Shown here: piece by piece, positions 31,762 to 41,249 of the stretch
How positions within the stretch are numbered: the stretch's first letter is position 1
How the letters are laid out: each line of letters begins with the position of its first letter
Assembly: GCF_001418205.1 (NCBI RefSeq)
Contig: NZ_LIQF01000001.1
Span: 278,863-342,862, forward strand
Direction of reading: 5' to 3'
Length of the DNA stretch: 64,000 nucleotides
From: Marinomonas fungiae
Lineage (GTDB): Bacteria > Pseudomonadota > Gammaproteobacteria > Pseudomonadales > Marinomonadaceae
Notes under the pieces: generated by a model
Told to the model about the DNA's origin: nothing
Seen by the model: the letters and a program-made list of their open reading frames with translations, nothing else
The model's database searches: none
Made by a program: the position numbers and the translations under genes

Positions 31762-33037
31762 GTGGCCTCCTTTGGAATAAATCTCGGAATACTGGGTAGA
31801 TATCTCCGACTTCCACGATATGGCGCATAGCAAAACTTTTTGGGTGATTGGCCTGCACTTGCTCATATGCGTGCCACAAACTCTGGTGTTCTCTTGGTGT
31901 GATTTCGATATAAGTGAAATATTGCACCAGATCTACCAGCTCTTCTTCCATGAGCTTACGGCAAATACGAGAATCATCGTCCCAGTTATCCCCGTCTGAA
32001 GCCTGCGCAGCATAAATATTCCACTGATCAGGAGGATAACGATCTTTGACGATCTTCTCCATCAGCTTTAATGCACTGGAAACAATAGTACCGCCCGTTT
32101 CCCGGGAGTAGAAAAACTCCTCTTCGGTGACCTCTTTAGCACTGGTATGATGGCGTATAAATACCACATCGATTTTTTCATAATTACGATTTAAAAACAG
32201 ATACAGCAGAATAAAGAAGCGTTTGGCCACGTTTTTGGTTTCTTGCGTCATAGAGCCTGACACATCCATGATGCAAAACATCACGGCCTTACTGCTTGGG
32301 CGAGGCTCTTTGACATGATGGTTGTAACGTAGATCATAGGTGTCTAAAAACGGCGTCCGTTCAATTTTCTGCTTGAGCAATTCAATTTGCTCATCTAACC
32401 AAGCAAGCTTCACTTTCTCTTCAGGTGTTGCAGAAGTATTCGCCAAAATTGCATCCCGCTCTTCCTCCGCCTCAAGCAGCTTTTTGCGTGAACCACTGCT
32501 CATTACCATGCGACGGGCATAAGCATTGCGCATAGAGCGCACGACGTTTAGCTTCGAAGGAGTTCCTTCCGATACGATGCCTGCGTGCTTGAGACTGAAT
32601 TCTTTAATTTCTTTCAGATCCTTACGTACTAAATTTGGCAGCGCCAAGTTTTCAAAGACAAAATCCAAGAACTCTTCTTGAGAAATTTGAAAGACAAAAT
32701 CATCTTCCCCTTCCCCTTGGTTTGAAGCATTACCTTGCCCTGCGCCTTGACCAGAGCCACCTTCAGGCTTTGGAACTCTATCCCCAGTAGTGAACTCCTT
32801 GTTGCCAGGATGTACTACCGATCCTTTACCACCTTTACCGTGTCCAAAGTTCGGCTCATGAATATCACGTTTAGGGATCGTGATTTGCTCACCACGATCC
32901 AAGTCTTGAATACTGCGTTTGTTGACCGCTTCTTCGACAGCTTTACGAATGTGCTCTCGATAGCGGCGCAAAAAACGCTGACGGTTGACGCTACTCTTGT
33001 GCTTCCCATTCAGGCGGCGGTCAATTATGTAAGACAT
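31745..33037 (-). CDS. yeaH: YeaH/YhbH family (DUF444) protein with vWA-like domain
   Basis: The protein has 430 residues. A basic N-terminus (about 1-55) and a Gly/Gln-rich linker ([20 protein letters not shown]) precede a vWA-type domain with a metal-binding MDVSGSM motif. A strong binding site (GAGGAGG) lies 10 bases before the ATG. It belongs to the prkA-yeaH-spoVR operon. vWA domains mediate protein interactions, so an adaptor role for the PrkA kinase is a plausible inference. Confidence 0.93.
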   Translation of the reverse strand: MSYIIDRRLNGKHKSSVNRQRFLRRYREHIRKAVEEAVNKRSIQDLDRGEQITIPKRDIHEPNFGHGKGGKGSVVHPGNKEFTTGDRVPKPEGGSGQGAGQGNASNQGEGEDDFVFQISQEEFLDFVFENLALPNLVRKDLKEIKEFSLKHAGIVSEGTPSKLNVVRSMRNAYARRMVMSSGSRKKLLEAEEERDAILANTSATPEEKVKLAWLDEQIELLKQKIERTPFLDTYDLRYNHHVKEPRPSSKAVMFCIMDVSGSMTQETKNVAKRFFILLYLFLNRNYEKIDVVFIRHHTSAKEVTEEEFFYSRETGGTIVSSALKLMEKIVKDRYPPDQWNIYAAQASDGDNWDDDSRICRKLMEEELVDLVQYFTYIEITPREHQSLWHAYEQVQANHPKSFAMRHIVEVGDIYPVFRDLFQRRPHESRN

Positions 33038-33085
33038 GCTCGCACCTCCTCTCTCAACCTATTTAGGCAACAGCTTAATTTCTAC

Positions 33086-35008
33086 CTACTGGGATTTACG
33101 CACACGTAGATACCATTCTGATAACAAGCGCACTTGTTTTTCGGTGTAGCCGCGCTCAACCATTCGTTTCACAAACTCATTATGTTTACGCTGATCTTCT
33201 TTCGAAGATTTGGCACTGAAGGAAATAACCGGTAGCAGATCTTCGGTGTTGGAGAACATTTTACGCTCGATCACCACACGCAATTTCTCATAGCTTAACC
33301 AGCTAGGGTTTGAGCCATTGTTGTTGGCCCGGGCACGCAACACGAAATTCACCACTTCGTTACGGAAGTCTTTTGGATTACTAATGCCCGCTGGTTTCTC
33401 AATTTTTTCTAGCTCATCGTTAATGGCAGAGCGGTCCAGAATGTCACCCGTTTCCGGATCACGATATTCTTGATCCTGAATCCAGAAATCCGCATAAGTG
33501 ACATAGCGATCAAAGATATTCTGGCCGTACTCAGAGTAAGACTCTAAGTAAGCGGTTTGTATCTCTTTACCAATAAACTCAATATAACGGGGGGCAATGA
33601 ACTCTTTGAGTGCCCGTAAATAACGATCATGGCGCTCTTGATCAAATTGCTCTTGCTCAATCTGCTGTTCAAGCACATACATCAAGTGTACAGGGTTGGC
33701 CGCCACTTCAGTCGGGTCAAAGTTGAACACTCGCGACAGAATTTTGAAGGCAAAACGCGTCGATAACCCGTCCATCCCTTCATTCACTCCCGCCGCATCT
33801 TTGTATTCCTGAAGCGACTTCGCTTTAGGATCAATATCTTTCAGAGTCTCCCCATCGTAAATACGCATTTTTGAGAAAACACTAGAGTTCTCTGGCTCTT
33901 TAATCCGCGATAGCACAGAGAACTGTGCCAGCATTTTCAATGTATCAGGTGCACAAGGTGAATGGTTTAAAGAAGAGTTCTCAAGCAGTTTCTGATAGAT
34001 TTTCATTTCCTCTGTGACGCGTAGACAGTAAGGCACTTTCACTGTGTAAACGCGGTCAATGAAGGCTTCGTTGGTTTTATTGTTCTTGAAAGACTGCCAC
34101 TCGGATTCGTTCGAGTGGGCTAAAATAATGCCATCAAATGGAATACCACCCAGTCCCTCAGTACCGTTATAGTTGCCTTCTTGAGTCGCCGTTAGCAGTG
34201 GATGTAGCACTTTAATTGGTGCCTTAAACATTTCCACAAATTCCATGATGCCACGGTTACCACGACATAGCCCCCCAGAGAAGCTATAAGCATCAGCATC
34301 GTTCTGCTCAAAAAATTCCAACTTACGAATATCAACTTTACCAACAAGAGCTGATATATCTTGGTTGTTCTCATCACCGGGTTCCGTTTTTGAAATAGCA
34401 ATTTGCTTGATTGCCGATGGATATACTTTCACTACACGGAATTGCTGAATATCACCATTGAACTCTTTGAGACGTTTCGCAGCCCAAGGAGACATCGCAC
34501 TTTTTAAATAGCGCTTGGGAATACCATATTCTTCCGCAAGAATGTCACCATCTTCATGGACATCAAACAAGGCCAATGGCGACTCAAATACTGGAGAGCC
34601 TTTAATGGCATAGAAAGGTACTGTTTGCATGAGCTCTTTTAGCTTTTCGGCAAGTGACGATTTACCACCACCGACAGGACCTAACAAATATAAAACCTGC
34701 TTCGATTCTTCCAACCCTTGAGCAGCATGCGTCAGGAAAGCCACAATTCTTTCGATCGCTTCTTCCATACCATAGAAGTGCTCAAAGGTTCGATAACGCT
34801 TGATGACCTTGTTGGAAAAAATACGGCTACTACGAGAGTCCTTAGAAGTATCAACAACTTCCGGTTCACCAATCGCCATAAGCAAGCGCTCAGAAGCGGA
34901 TGCATAAGCTGAAGGGTCTTCTTTACAAAGGCTTAGGTACTCGTCGAGTGATAATTCTTCTTCTTTTTGAGCATCAAAACGAGATTGAACATGATCAAAA
35001 ATACTCAT
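33086..35008 (-). CDS. prkA: PrkA-type serine protein kinase (YeaG)
   Basis: The protein has 640 residues. The AAA-type N-terminal domain carries Walker A LLGPVGGGKSSLAEKL (about 106-121), and the C-terminal half is the PrkA kinase-like domain with limited resemblance to eukaryotic kinases. E. coli YeaG is induced by nitrogen and stationary-phase stress through NtrC and sigma-S. GGGGAT precedes the ATG. A 17-base palindrome lies 64 bases upstream. The operon order prkA-yeaH-spoVR is the widely conserved one. Confidence 0.95.
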   Translation of the reverse strand: MSIFDHVQSRFDAQKEEELSLDEYLSLCKEDPSAYASASERLLMAIGEPEVVDTSKDSRSSRIFSNKVIKRYRTFEHFYGMEEAIERIVAFLTHAAQGLEESKQVLYLLGPVGGGKSSLAEKLKELMQTVPFYAIKGSPVFESPLALFDVHEDGDILAEEYGIPKRYLKSAMSPWAAKRLKEFNGDIQQFRVVKVYPSAIKQIAISKTEPGDENNQDISALVGKVDIRKLEFFEQNDADAYSFSGGLCRGNRGIMEFVEMFKAPIKVLHPLLTATQEGNYNGTEGLGGIPFDGIILAHSNESEWQSFKNNKTNEAFIDRVYTVKVPYCLRVTEEMKIYQKLLENSSLNHSPCAPDTLKMLAQFSVLSRIKEPENSSVFSKMRIYDGETLKDIDPKAKSLQEYKDAAGVNEGMDGLSTRFAFKILSRVFNFDPTEVAANPVHLMYVLEQQIEQEQFDQERHDRYLRALKEFIAPRYIEFIGKEIQTAYLESYSEYGQNIFDRYVTYADFWIQDQEYRDPETGDILDRSAINDELEKIEKPAGISNPKDFRNEVVNFVLRARANNNGSNPSWLSYEKLRVVIERKMFSNTEDLLPVISFSAKSSKEDQRKHNEFVKRMVERGYTEKQVRLLSEWYLRVRKSQ

Positions 35009-35556
35009 CGCGGTATCCCCTTATATACAGTCTTTGGGCTCGCACAAGTCGCAACGGCTACCCTGGATTTCAACCAGACAGTCTGGTTCTAAAGCAGTGA
35101 AAAGTCTTAGAAGATAATTAAGGTTTAGCATAGTCTGACGACTACTCAAGTAAGAAATGACAGGATTTACAAAAATAAATCTTTGGTAAAACAAAGTGAT
35201 AAAAGTTTAACTACCTGATAATAAAGCGATTCAAATAGTGTTTTCTCAAATAAGGATTTTCTATGGCAAAGCAAGCACCTCAGGGGCTAAAAGCATAAAC
35301 GGGCCCAGAAAAACCTGACTCCAAATCGGATTCCCCCTTTCCCCAAATGCATGTTTTGTAGTAATTTAACAAAATAAATACGGCCTTTTGAAACACTTAT
35401 GCAGCCCAAAACAAACACTTTTTGGGAACATATTTTGCATTCTATTTAGTCATTCCCACTCGCATCAAGTGGCATAACACATCCGCACTGTCATAATTTT
35501 ACGTCAGTATGGGTAACGAAACGCTTAATGCCAACATTCGTCATCAAGGTGGTTTA
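35009..35556. other. 548-base intergenic region between divergent prkA and fusion gene
   Basis: AT-rich spacer holding the upstream regions of both divergent genes. Visible elements are the palindrome at 35072-35088, a short open frame at 35263-35298 with an in-frame continuation to 35361, and an inverted repeat CCCAAAA/TTTTGGG at 35405-35426 without a T-run. No tRNA, sigma-54 site or convincing -35/-10 pair was found. Confidence 0.6.
35072..35088. promoter_or_regulatory. 17-base palindrome upstream of prkA, possible operator
   Basis: AACCAGAC-A-GTCTGGTT is a perfect 8-base inverted repeat around one central base, 64-80 bases upstream of the prkA ATG. It has no T-run, so a protein-binding site is more likely than a terminator. 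The binding protein is unknown. Confidence 0.45.
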
Positions 35557-38184
35557 ATGGATTTATCAAACTATGTGAGCACACTTCCTTTTATGGACAA
35601 GGCCTCGAATCAGGTCATTCAAACCCTTAGCGAGCTTGCCCAGATCAAGGAACTTAGCGCTGGTGAAATGCTGGCGCAGCAATTTGAAGTTGGTCACTCC
35701 CTATATATTTTAATGTCCGGTGAAGTCTCCATCTCAATTCCATTGCAGGAATCAGGGAAGTCCTATCACGTGGGACTCATCAGCCGTCAACATACGCCCA
35801 TTGGCTGGTCTGCTTTTCGCCAGACATCACGCTATGCAACCAGTTTTCAAGCCACGAAAAATACCCAATTAATTAGCTGGCCAATTACAGAATTACAAAA
35901 AATTCTTGATCATGAAATCGAGTTTGCCGAGCATTTCCTTGCCTTTGTTTACCGTGAGTCATTGCCTGTCCTAACCGGCATTCAAAATCTTACTCGTCCT
36001 TTCTTTGCCAATGAGTCTTTGGCCTTTGAAGAAACTCGTCCTCTGATCGAGCCTGAGTTACAAAAGCAGTCCATCAAACAATCAGTAGCATTATTATCCG
36101 ACACGGCATTTTGTGAGGGCTTCACACAAAATGAACTGCATGCCATGTCCAAACATGCACATGTCATCCTGGCGCATCAAGGGGACATTCTGTCGCAGCA
36201 AGATCAGCCTGAAGATGGCTTGTATTTTCTAGTCAAGGGTAAAGCTGTGGTGAGCTACCAAACCGAGGCCGCCGAAGTGATCACGACCCGAACCATTTCT
36301 CGCCCTGGTACTGTGTTGGCGTGGTGTACAAATGGCACACCACAACGTAATCGTTCAACTATTATCAGCTCGCGGGATACAACCGTGTTGTTTATTGCAC
36401 GAGATGATTTGTTGTCACTGTTTGAAGAAATGCCCAAGTTTGCCATCAAGTATTGGTACCGCTTAATCTGGCTAGTTGGCACCCATCTGGTGTCGGCGCG
36501 GATGCGCTACTTATCACAGATTGCCAGTGATGAAGTTCTCGCTGTTAACAGCATGATTGAACAAAATGCGGCAGTTCTACCTGTCAGCTCTCCTTTATAC
36601 AAAGTGGGCTCGCTGCTAAAAAATGCCGTCACAACAGATGAAGCTTTTGGTGTTCTGTATCGCTGTTTGCATTACGGAACGCGTATCGAGCGCACCATTT
36701 CGGGCATGAGTCTCGATATTCTAAAAGATCTACAGCGTGAAAACGCCTTTTATCGCAAGCTGGCGCATATTTACGATGCAGTGAATACCCTACCTGCCGA
36801 GTTAAACTCCATCGATGTGCGCCGATTCGCAACAGAGCAATTCACACAAGCCTTTAAGCAGGTCCCGTACATCATCAAAGGCATGGAAAACTTACCTAAG
36901 AAGCAAGGCTGCTTATTCATTTACAACCACCTATTAGGCTCATCAAGCAATCAGCTTGCGAACGGGTTTCGTTTTTCATTAGATGCGCAATTCATCAGCT
37001 CGATGATTATTTACAAACAATATGGCATTGCGGCACAGCGCGTAGTTCGACGGAGCAAAGAGTTTGAGTTCTGGCGCGACGCCTATTACGAAAGATTCGG
37101 CAATATCTTTGTCGACAGTTGGAGTGCCCTGCAAGCAGGCACAGAAGCCCATCATAAGTTCTTGGCTGATGGTCAAGAAACGTTGCATTCGAACATGCCC
37201 CTCATCATTTCACCTGAAGGCAAGAGCTTTCCGACCAATGAATCGCCCGGTGAGTTACTTCCTTACGTATTTGAATTGGCGGGATCAATGAAAGGAGAAG
37301 ATGAGCCTTGGATTGTGCCTATCGCAGTGGCCAACTTTGATAAACGAGCTGACCATAATATCTACACAGCGGTCATCAAACCTGCGTTTCGTATTTCTGA
37401 CCGCGTCGATATTGAAGACGCTGAAGCCGTCGCTAACTTCTTAAAGGAGTACCAAGAAGAGTTCCGCCAGACGGTGAAAGAAGCCGAGGACTTGGCTCAA
37501 GAAATTAAGAAATACCCTGTTTTAAGTCGTCGCCAAGGCTGCATTTCAAATGTCCGCAGCGTCAATCAAATTGATGTGGAATTTGAATCCGATGTGCGTG
37601 AATTGGAGTTCCGCCAAGCCCATCGCCGCTTTAGCAATCGCCCAGTGGCTTTCTATGGTAGCTCAACCATTAAAAATTGGGCTGATTTCGAAGCCCCATT
37701 TGATAGCAAAGACACCGTAAATCTTGGCTTTAACGGCGCCACCATCGATGCCTGTGTGTATTACTTTGAACGCATTGTTTTGCCTTACAATCCTCGGTCG
37801 CTGGTACTTTATGCTGGAGATAACGACATTGGCAACAAACATAGCAGCAACAAAGTCATTGATCGTTATGTCAGTTTGCTAGAAAAGGTCGACCGTCATT
37901 TGCCGGGGATTCCGGTCACGATTCTCGGCGTCAAGCTCAGCCCCACTCGACAAAGCATGCGCAATACCGTGGAAAGCACGAATAAGATGCTGCAACAACT
38001 TGCTCGTACTCGCCCCAACACCATCTTTATCGACAGCAACAAGATTTTGGGAGATAAACACGGCAATGTTGAAGAAAGCTTCTTTGAAGATGACCGCCTG
38101 CACTTAAATGAAAAAGGCTATCAGAAGCTTGGTGAAGCGTTATCCATCCACACAGACCATATCTATACTCAACACAAATCCTGA
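35557..38184 (+). CDS. Fusion: two cNMP-binding-like domains, acyltransferase-like domain, SGNH hydrolase
   Basis: The protein has 875 residues from ATG 35557 (AAGGTGG upstream); an earlier ATG at 35509 has no binding site. Two cyclic-nucleotide-binding-like beta barrels occupy about residues 10-140 and 180-305. A PlsC/acyltransferase-like region (about 430-640) has NHLLGSS, where the usual HX4D is H458-x4-S463, and ISPEGKSFP, matching the FPEG motif (E554). The C-terminal SGNH domain (about 695-870) has YGSSTIKNW (nucleophile S703), NLGFNGA, LYAGDNDIG and DRLH (D846, H849). It may remodel a lipid or acylated molecule under ligand control. Substrates are unknown. Confidence 0.82.
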   Translation: MDLSNYVSTLPFMDKASNQVIQTLSELAQIKELSAGEMLAQQFEVGHSLYILMSGEVSISIPLQESGKSYHVGLISRQHTPIGWSAFRQTSRYATSFQATKNTQLISWPITELQKILDHEIEFAEHFLAFVYRESLPVLTGIQNLTRPFFANESLAFEETRPLIEPELQKQSIKQSVALLSDTAFCEGFTQNELHAMSKHAHVILAHQGDILSQQDQPEDGLYFLVKGKAVVSYQTEAAEVITTRTISRPGTVLAWCTNGTPQRNRSTIISSRDTTVLFIARDDLLSLFEEMPKFAIKYWYRLIWLVGTHLVSARMRYLSQIASDEVLAVNSMIEQNAAVLPVSSPLYKVGSLLKNAVTTDEAFGVLYRCLHYGTRIERTISGMSLDILKDLQRENAFYRKLAHIYDAVNTLPAELNSIDVRRFATEQFTQAFKQVPYIIKGMENLPKKQGCLFIYNHLLGSSSNQLANGFRFSLDAQFISSMIIYKQYGIAAQRVVRRSKEFEFWRDAYYERFGNIFVDSWSALQAGTEAHHKFLADGQETLHSNMPLIISPEGKSFPTNESPGELLPYVFELAGSMKGEDEPWIVPIAVANFDKRADHNIYTAVIKPAFRISDRVDIEDAEAVANFLKEYQEEFRQTVKEAEDLAQEIKKYPVLSRRQGCISNVRSVNQIDVEFESDVRELEFRQAHRRFSNRPVAFYGSSTIKNWADFEAPFDSKDTVNLGFNGATIDACVYYFERIVLPYNPRSLVLYAGDNDIGNKHSSNKVIDRYVSLLEKVDRHLPGIPVTILGVKLSPTRQSMRNTVESTNKMLQQLARTRPNTIFIDSNKILGDKHGNVEESFFEDDRLHLNEKGYQKLGEALSIHTDHIYTQHKS

Positions 38185-38193
38185 GTAATAATA

Positions 38194-38224
38194 AAAAAGC
38201 TCACTGGACTCCAGTGAGCTTTTT
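38194..38224. terminator. Bidirectional terminator between fusion gene and GGDEF-EAL gene
   Basis: AAAAAGCTCACTGG (38194-38207) pairs perfectly with CCAGTGAGCTTTTT (38211-38224). T-runs lie on both strands. It lies 9 bases after the fusion-gene stop and 65 bases from the convergent stop. Confidence 0.92.
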
Positions 38225-38288
38225 CGCTTTCATCGCTTGAATATTCGCCTGTCGACTTACAAAACCTGATCATTTCCTCTTCCTTCTA

Positions 38289-40904
38289 TTACGCTTGCCC
38301 CTGTAACGGCCATAAATAATAGCTTTCTATGTCTTGGGCGCAATGTGGTCGCGAGAAGAAATAACCTTGCAGGTATTTGCATCCAAATGATTGCAGCATC
38401 TCCCATTGATCTTGAGTTTCTACGCCTTCTGCAACCACATCCATCGACATACTTGAAGCCAACGCAATGATCGCTTTCGCCACATCACGATCGGAATGAT
38501 CGTAAGTAATTCCATCAATAAAACTGCGATCAATTTTCAGAGTATTGGCATTCAACTTTTTCAAATACCCTAAGGATGTATAGCCCGAACCAAAATCATC
38601 CACTGAGGCTTTAATGCCCCAACTTCGCAAAGTATTCAATACCACAGTCGCTTGATCAGGGTCGGCCATGATAGCCGTTTCCGTCAGCTCAATTTCCAAG
38701 CAATGAGCCAAGTAGGGATACTGATCTAACAGTGAGCGAAACAGATCAACCAACCCTAAGCGAGTAACATGGGCGGCGGATACATTGACGGAGACTTCCA
38801 GCAAAGGTAGCCCGAGATTACGCCAATGACTCATTTGAATTGCTACGGCGTTTAGTACCCAGCGATCCAGTTCAATGATTAAGTTTGATTCTTCGGCAAT
38901 GGTGATAAATCGATCTGGATACACCAATCCTAGGCGTGGATGATTCCAACGAACTAATGCCTCTAATCCATAAACTTTACCGGACTGAGCTTCTACTTTA
39001 GGCTGAAAATGAAGCACCAACTCATCATTCACAATAGCCTCACGCAGCTCGGACTCCAATTGCACTCGCTCAGGTGTTGAGCCCTTTAAGAATTCACGCT
39101 GCCAAAATACATAACACCCCTTGCCTGAATTCTTCGCCTCATACAAGGAGATATCAGCGTAACGCATGGCTGTCACTCGATCACTCGCGTCCTCAGGCAA
39201 ATTCACCACGCCAACGCTAGCGCCAATATAAACTTGGGTTTCAAATACGGTAAACACTTCGGATAACTGAGCAATCAAATGCTCCGCAATCTGTTCTTGC
39301 TGGGAGCGGTTGAGCTGCCCCGTCAGCAACATAACAAATTCATCTCCTCCCTGGCGGGCCACCAAGGTTGCATTTGGCACGGCTTCCAACAGCCTCTGTC
39401 CTACCAAATACAACAACTGATCCCCTGCGTGATGACCAAGAGAGTCGTTAACAAACTTAAAGCGATCCAAGTCCAAATAGAACAGAGTCATAGGATGACT
39501 CTCAAGATTCGGTGCAGACAGCTTTTGACTTAAAAATTGCTCAAACTGGAAACGATTAGGCAAAGAGGTTTGCGAATCAAAATAGGCCATGTGATGCAGC
39601 TGTTCTTGGGCATTTTTTGATTCCGTAATGTCATTGAAAATGGCAATGAAATTAACGACTTTCCCTTGATTATCTCGCAGCGCTTCTAGGGACAACCAAA
39701 TGGTTTTATCGATCAACTCTGGACAGGTGAAATACACCTCCCCCGCCCAATGATTCGTTTCTATAACGGTCCGCCAAATATCGTTAATCGACATTTCATG
39801 GGTCCAAGCGGTCGCTAGACGCTCAGTGATACGTTGAGAGAATTCCCGAGACTGCAATTTAAAAATGCCGCAAGCAACATCATTGAAATCTAAGATTTCC
39901 TTATGTCGCCCCATCAGCACGTTGCCTTGCATGGAGGATTGGAAAAAGTGTGACGATATTTTAACTAGGTGCTCAGAAGTACGCAGGTCAGAAATATCTT
40001 GCAGTACTCCTTGGATCGTATCGTCTTCGCCTTTACTGCCGACTTTTAAACGGCCACGCAAAATAACGTAGCAATCACGCCCCTCCAAGGTAAACTGCAT
40101 TTCTGCTTGAATCGTTTCACCATATTGTTGGCACTTGCGAAACTGGCGTCGCACATCCTCGCTATGTTCGCCATCGAGAACCTCTAGAAAGCCTTCAAGA
40201 GACATGTATTTGTGTTCGTCTGAGAAACCAAAGAGTTCAAGCACATCGTTTGAAAACAAGAACGTTTGCGAGCCGCAATCAAAGGTCCACTCACCCATTT
40301 TGGCAAGTTCATGAGCATGTTTTAATTCTTGTTTGAAATCCGCAATCTGGCGTTCTGCTTGTTTTTGACTGGTGATATCCGCCAAAGTCCAGAGGCGACC
40401 AACTAGAGAATCACCTCGTACAATCGGTTTTACACTGTAGCGAAGCCAGCGTCCCGCTTTGAGTAATAACTCGCCATTAAACGCGGCATGATTATCATGG
40501 CTGTGGCGCAAAAAACTCAGAAAGTTTTCTGGGGTCTCTAACTGGCTCGAAAGGTTTTGGAGAAAATCCGTCATGCTGATTTCGCCATCGAAATGGCTTG
40601 GCACCGTTAGCAGTTCCCCCAGAGCAGCGTTATAACGCAATTGATCTCTTTGAAAATCCACGATCAACATGGCTTCAGAAGACGAACCAAATGTCGTTTC
40701 AAACAACTCCTGATGTTCTGCCGCCGCATCATCCCGTTCTAACATAGCGTCCGACGCCAGATCGATTGAACGCTCTAACAGGATAATGTCGTTTTCCTGC
40801 TGTCGAAACATGAGATCAAGTTCAGATGCTAACATTTGCAGTTTGCCCGTTCTGGTTTCTTCTGGAAAATGTTTGTCTAGTAACTGTTTAATCTTTTGAT
40901 GCAT
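38289..40904 (-). CDS. PAS-GGDEF-EAL c-di-GMP signalling protein
   Basis: The protein has 871 residues. An N-terminal helical segment (about 1-65) is followed by three PAS-like domains (about 65-190, 195-310 and 320-435), then GGDEF (intact, residues 519-523) and EAL (intact, E648-A649-L650 in YGLEALVRW, with DDFGSGYTSLGYLKK and VVAEGVET later). Both synthesis and hydrolysis of c-di-GMP are possible; many such fusions use one activity only. No membrane helix is seen, so the sensors are cytoplasmic. The ligand is unknown. It is divergent from dapA over 345 bases. Confidence 0.93.
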   Translation of the reverse strand: MHQKIKQLLDKHFPEETRTGKLQMLASELDLMFRQQENDIILLERSIDLASDAMLERDDAAAEHQELFETTFGSSSEAMLIVDFQRDQLRYNAALGELLTVPSHFDGEISMTDFLQNLSSQLETPENFLSFLRHSHDNHAAFNGELLLKAGRWLRYSVKPIVRGDSLVGRLWTLADITSQKQAERQIADFKQELKHAHELAKMGEWTFDCGSQTFLFSNDVLELFGFSDEHKYMSLEGFLEVLDGEHSEDVRRQFRKCQQYGETIQAEMQFTLEGRDCYVILRGRLKVGSKGEDDTIQGVLQDISDLRTSEHLVKISSHFFQSSMQGNVLMGRHKEILDFNDVACGIFKLQSREFSQRITERLATAWTHEMSINDIWRTVIETNHWAGEVYFTCPELIDKTIWLSLEALRDNQGKVVNFIAIFNDITESKNAQEQLHHMAYFDSQTSLPNRFQFEQFLSQKLSAPNLESHPMTLFYLDLDRFKFVNDSLGHHAGDQLLYLVGQRLLEAVPNATLVARQGGDEFVMLLTGQLNRSQQEQIAEHLIAQLSEVFTVFETQVYIGASVGVVNLPEDASDRVTAMRYADISLYEAKNSGKGCYVFWQREFLKGSTPERVQLESELREAIVNDELVLHFQPKVEAQSGKVYGLEALVRWNHPRLGLVYPDRFITIAEESNLIIELDRWVLNAVAIQMSHWRNLGLPLLEVSVNVSAAHVTRLGLVDLFRSLLDQYPYLAHCLEIELTETAIMADPDQATVVLNTLRSWGIKASVDDFGSGYTSLGYLKKLNANTLKIDRSFIDGITYDHSDRDVAKAIIALASSMSMDVVAEGVETQDQWEMLQSFGCKYLQGYFFSRPHCAQDIESYYLWPLQGQA

Positions 40905-41079
40905 AGAATAGCTCTAATCGCATGTTTCAAATTATTTTTTTTAAAGAGATCTCTGGGGAATTTATGCTAATGAATTTCCCTATCAATTACTAATTAAAAT
41001 GCACTGATTCCTTATTGACTCCGACAGAAAAAACCTTCAGCATGATGTGAATCGTTTTTTCTGACATAGACTTTTAAAA

Positions 41080-41163
41080 ATGAACACATTCGCATTCACA
41101 AATAAACGCAACGGCGATAAACGTAAGGGTAAGAAACCTTGCGACGCTGGCGTGTGGATGTAA
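41080..41163 (+). CDS. Candidate 27-residue lysine-rich leader peptide upstream of dapA
   Basis: ATG at 41080 to TAA at 41161-41163 encodes a peptide beginning MNTFAFTNKRNGDKRKGKK and ending CDAGVWM. Five of the 27 residues are Lys, four of them within the six-residue stretch KRKGKK. dapA starts 86 bases after the stop and encodes the first committed step to lysine, so a lysine-sensing leader is conceivable. No clear ribosome binding site precedes the ATG, which lowers confidence that it is translated. Confidence 0.35.
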   Translation: MNTFAFTNKRNGDKRKGKKPCDAGVWM

Positions 41164-41177
41164 TTTAAAAATTTCCC

Positions 41178-41229
41178 TCGGCAGCATGTTTGCCGATGGA
41201 AAACTCCAGCTTGCCGAACATGTTGCCGA
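41178..41229 (+). promoter_or_regulatory. Structured 5' UTR hairpin of dapA
   Basis: TCGGCAGCATGTT (41178-41190) can pair with AACATGTTGCCGA (41217-41229), 13 pairs with one G-U wobble. A small inner hairpin TGGA-AAAC-TCCA sits at 41197-41208. Alternative partners exist because TGCCG also occurs at 41191-41195 and 41212-41216. The stem ends 20 bases before the dapA ATG. No T-run follows. Confidence 0.5.
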
Positions 41230-41249
41230 ATCTAACTAGAGGTAACAAT

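Larger units (their letters stand above)
40905..41249. other. 345-base region between GGDEF-EAL gene and dapA
   Basis: Holds the upstream regions of both divergent genes. Toward dapA it contains TTGACT at 41015-41020 without a clear -10, a 27-codon open frame (41080-41163) and an inverted repeat (41178-41229). The first 100 bases are AT-rich with no named element. Confidence 0.6.

Noticed and set aside
35009-35040. TATATA as a -10 element for prkA
   Set aside because: It lies only 14 bases before the ATG, which would put the transcript start inside the ribosome binding site.
35405-35426. CCCAAAA/TTTTGGG as a terminator
   Set aside because: No T-run follows on either strand and it is not at a gene end.
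40905-41249. Lysine riboswitch upstream of dapA
   Set aside because: The region is too short and lacks the conserved lysine-aptamer helices; only a simple hairpin and a short ORF are seen.
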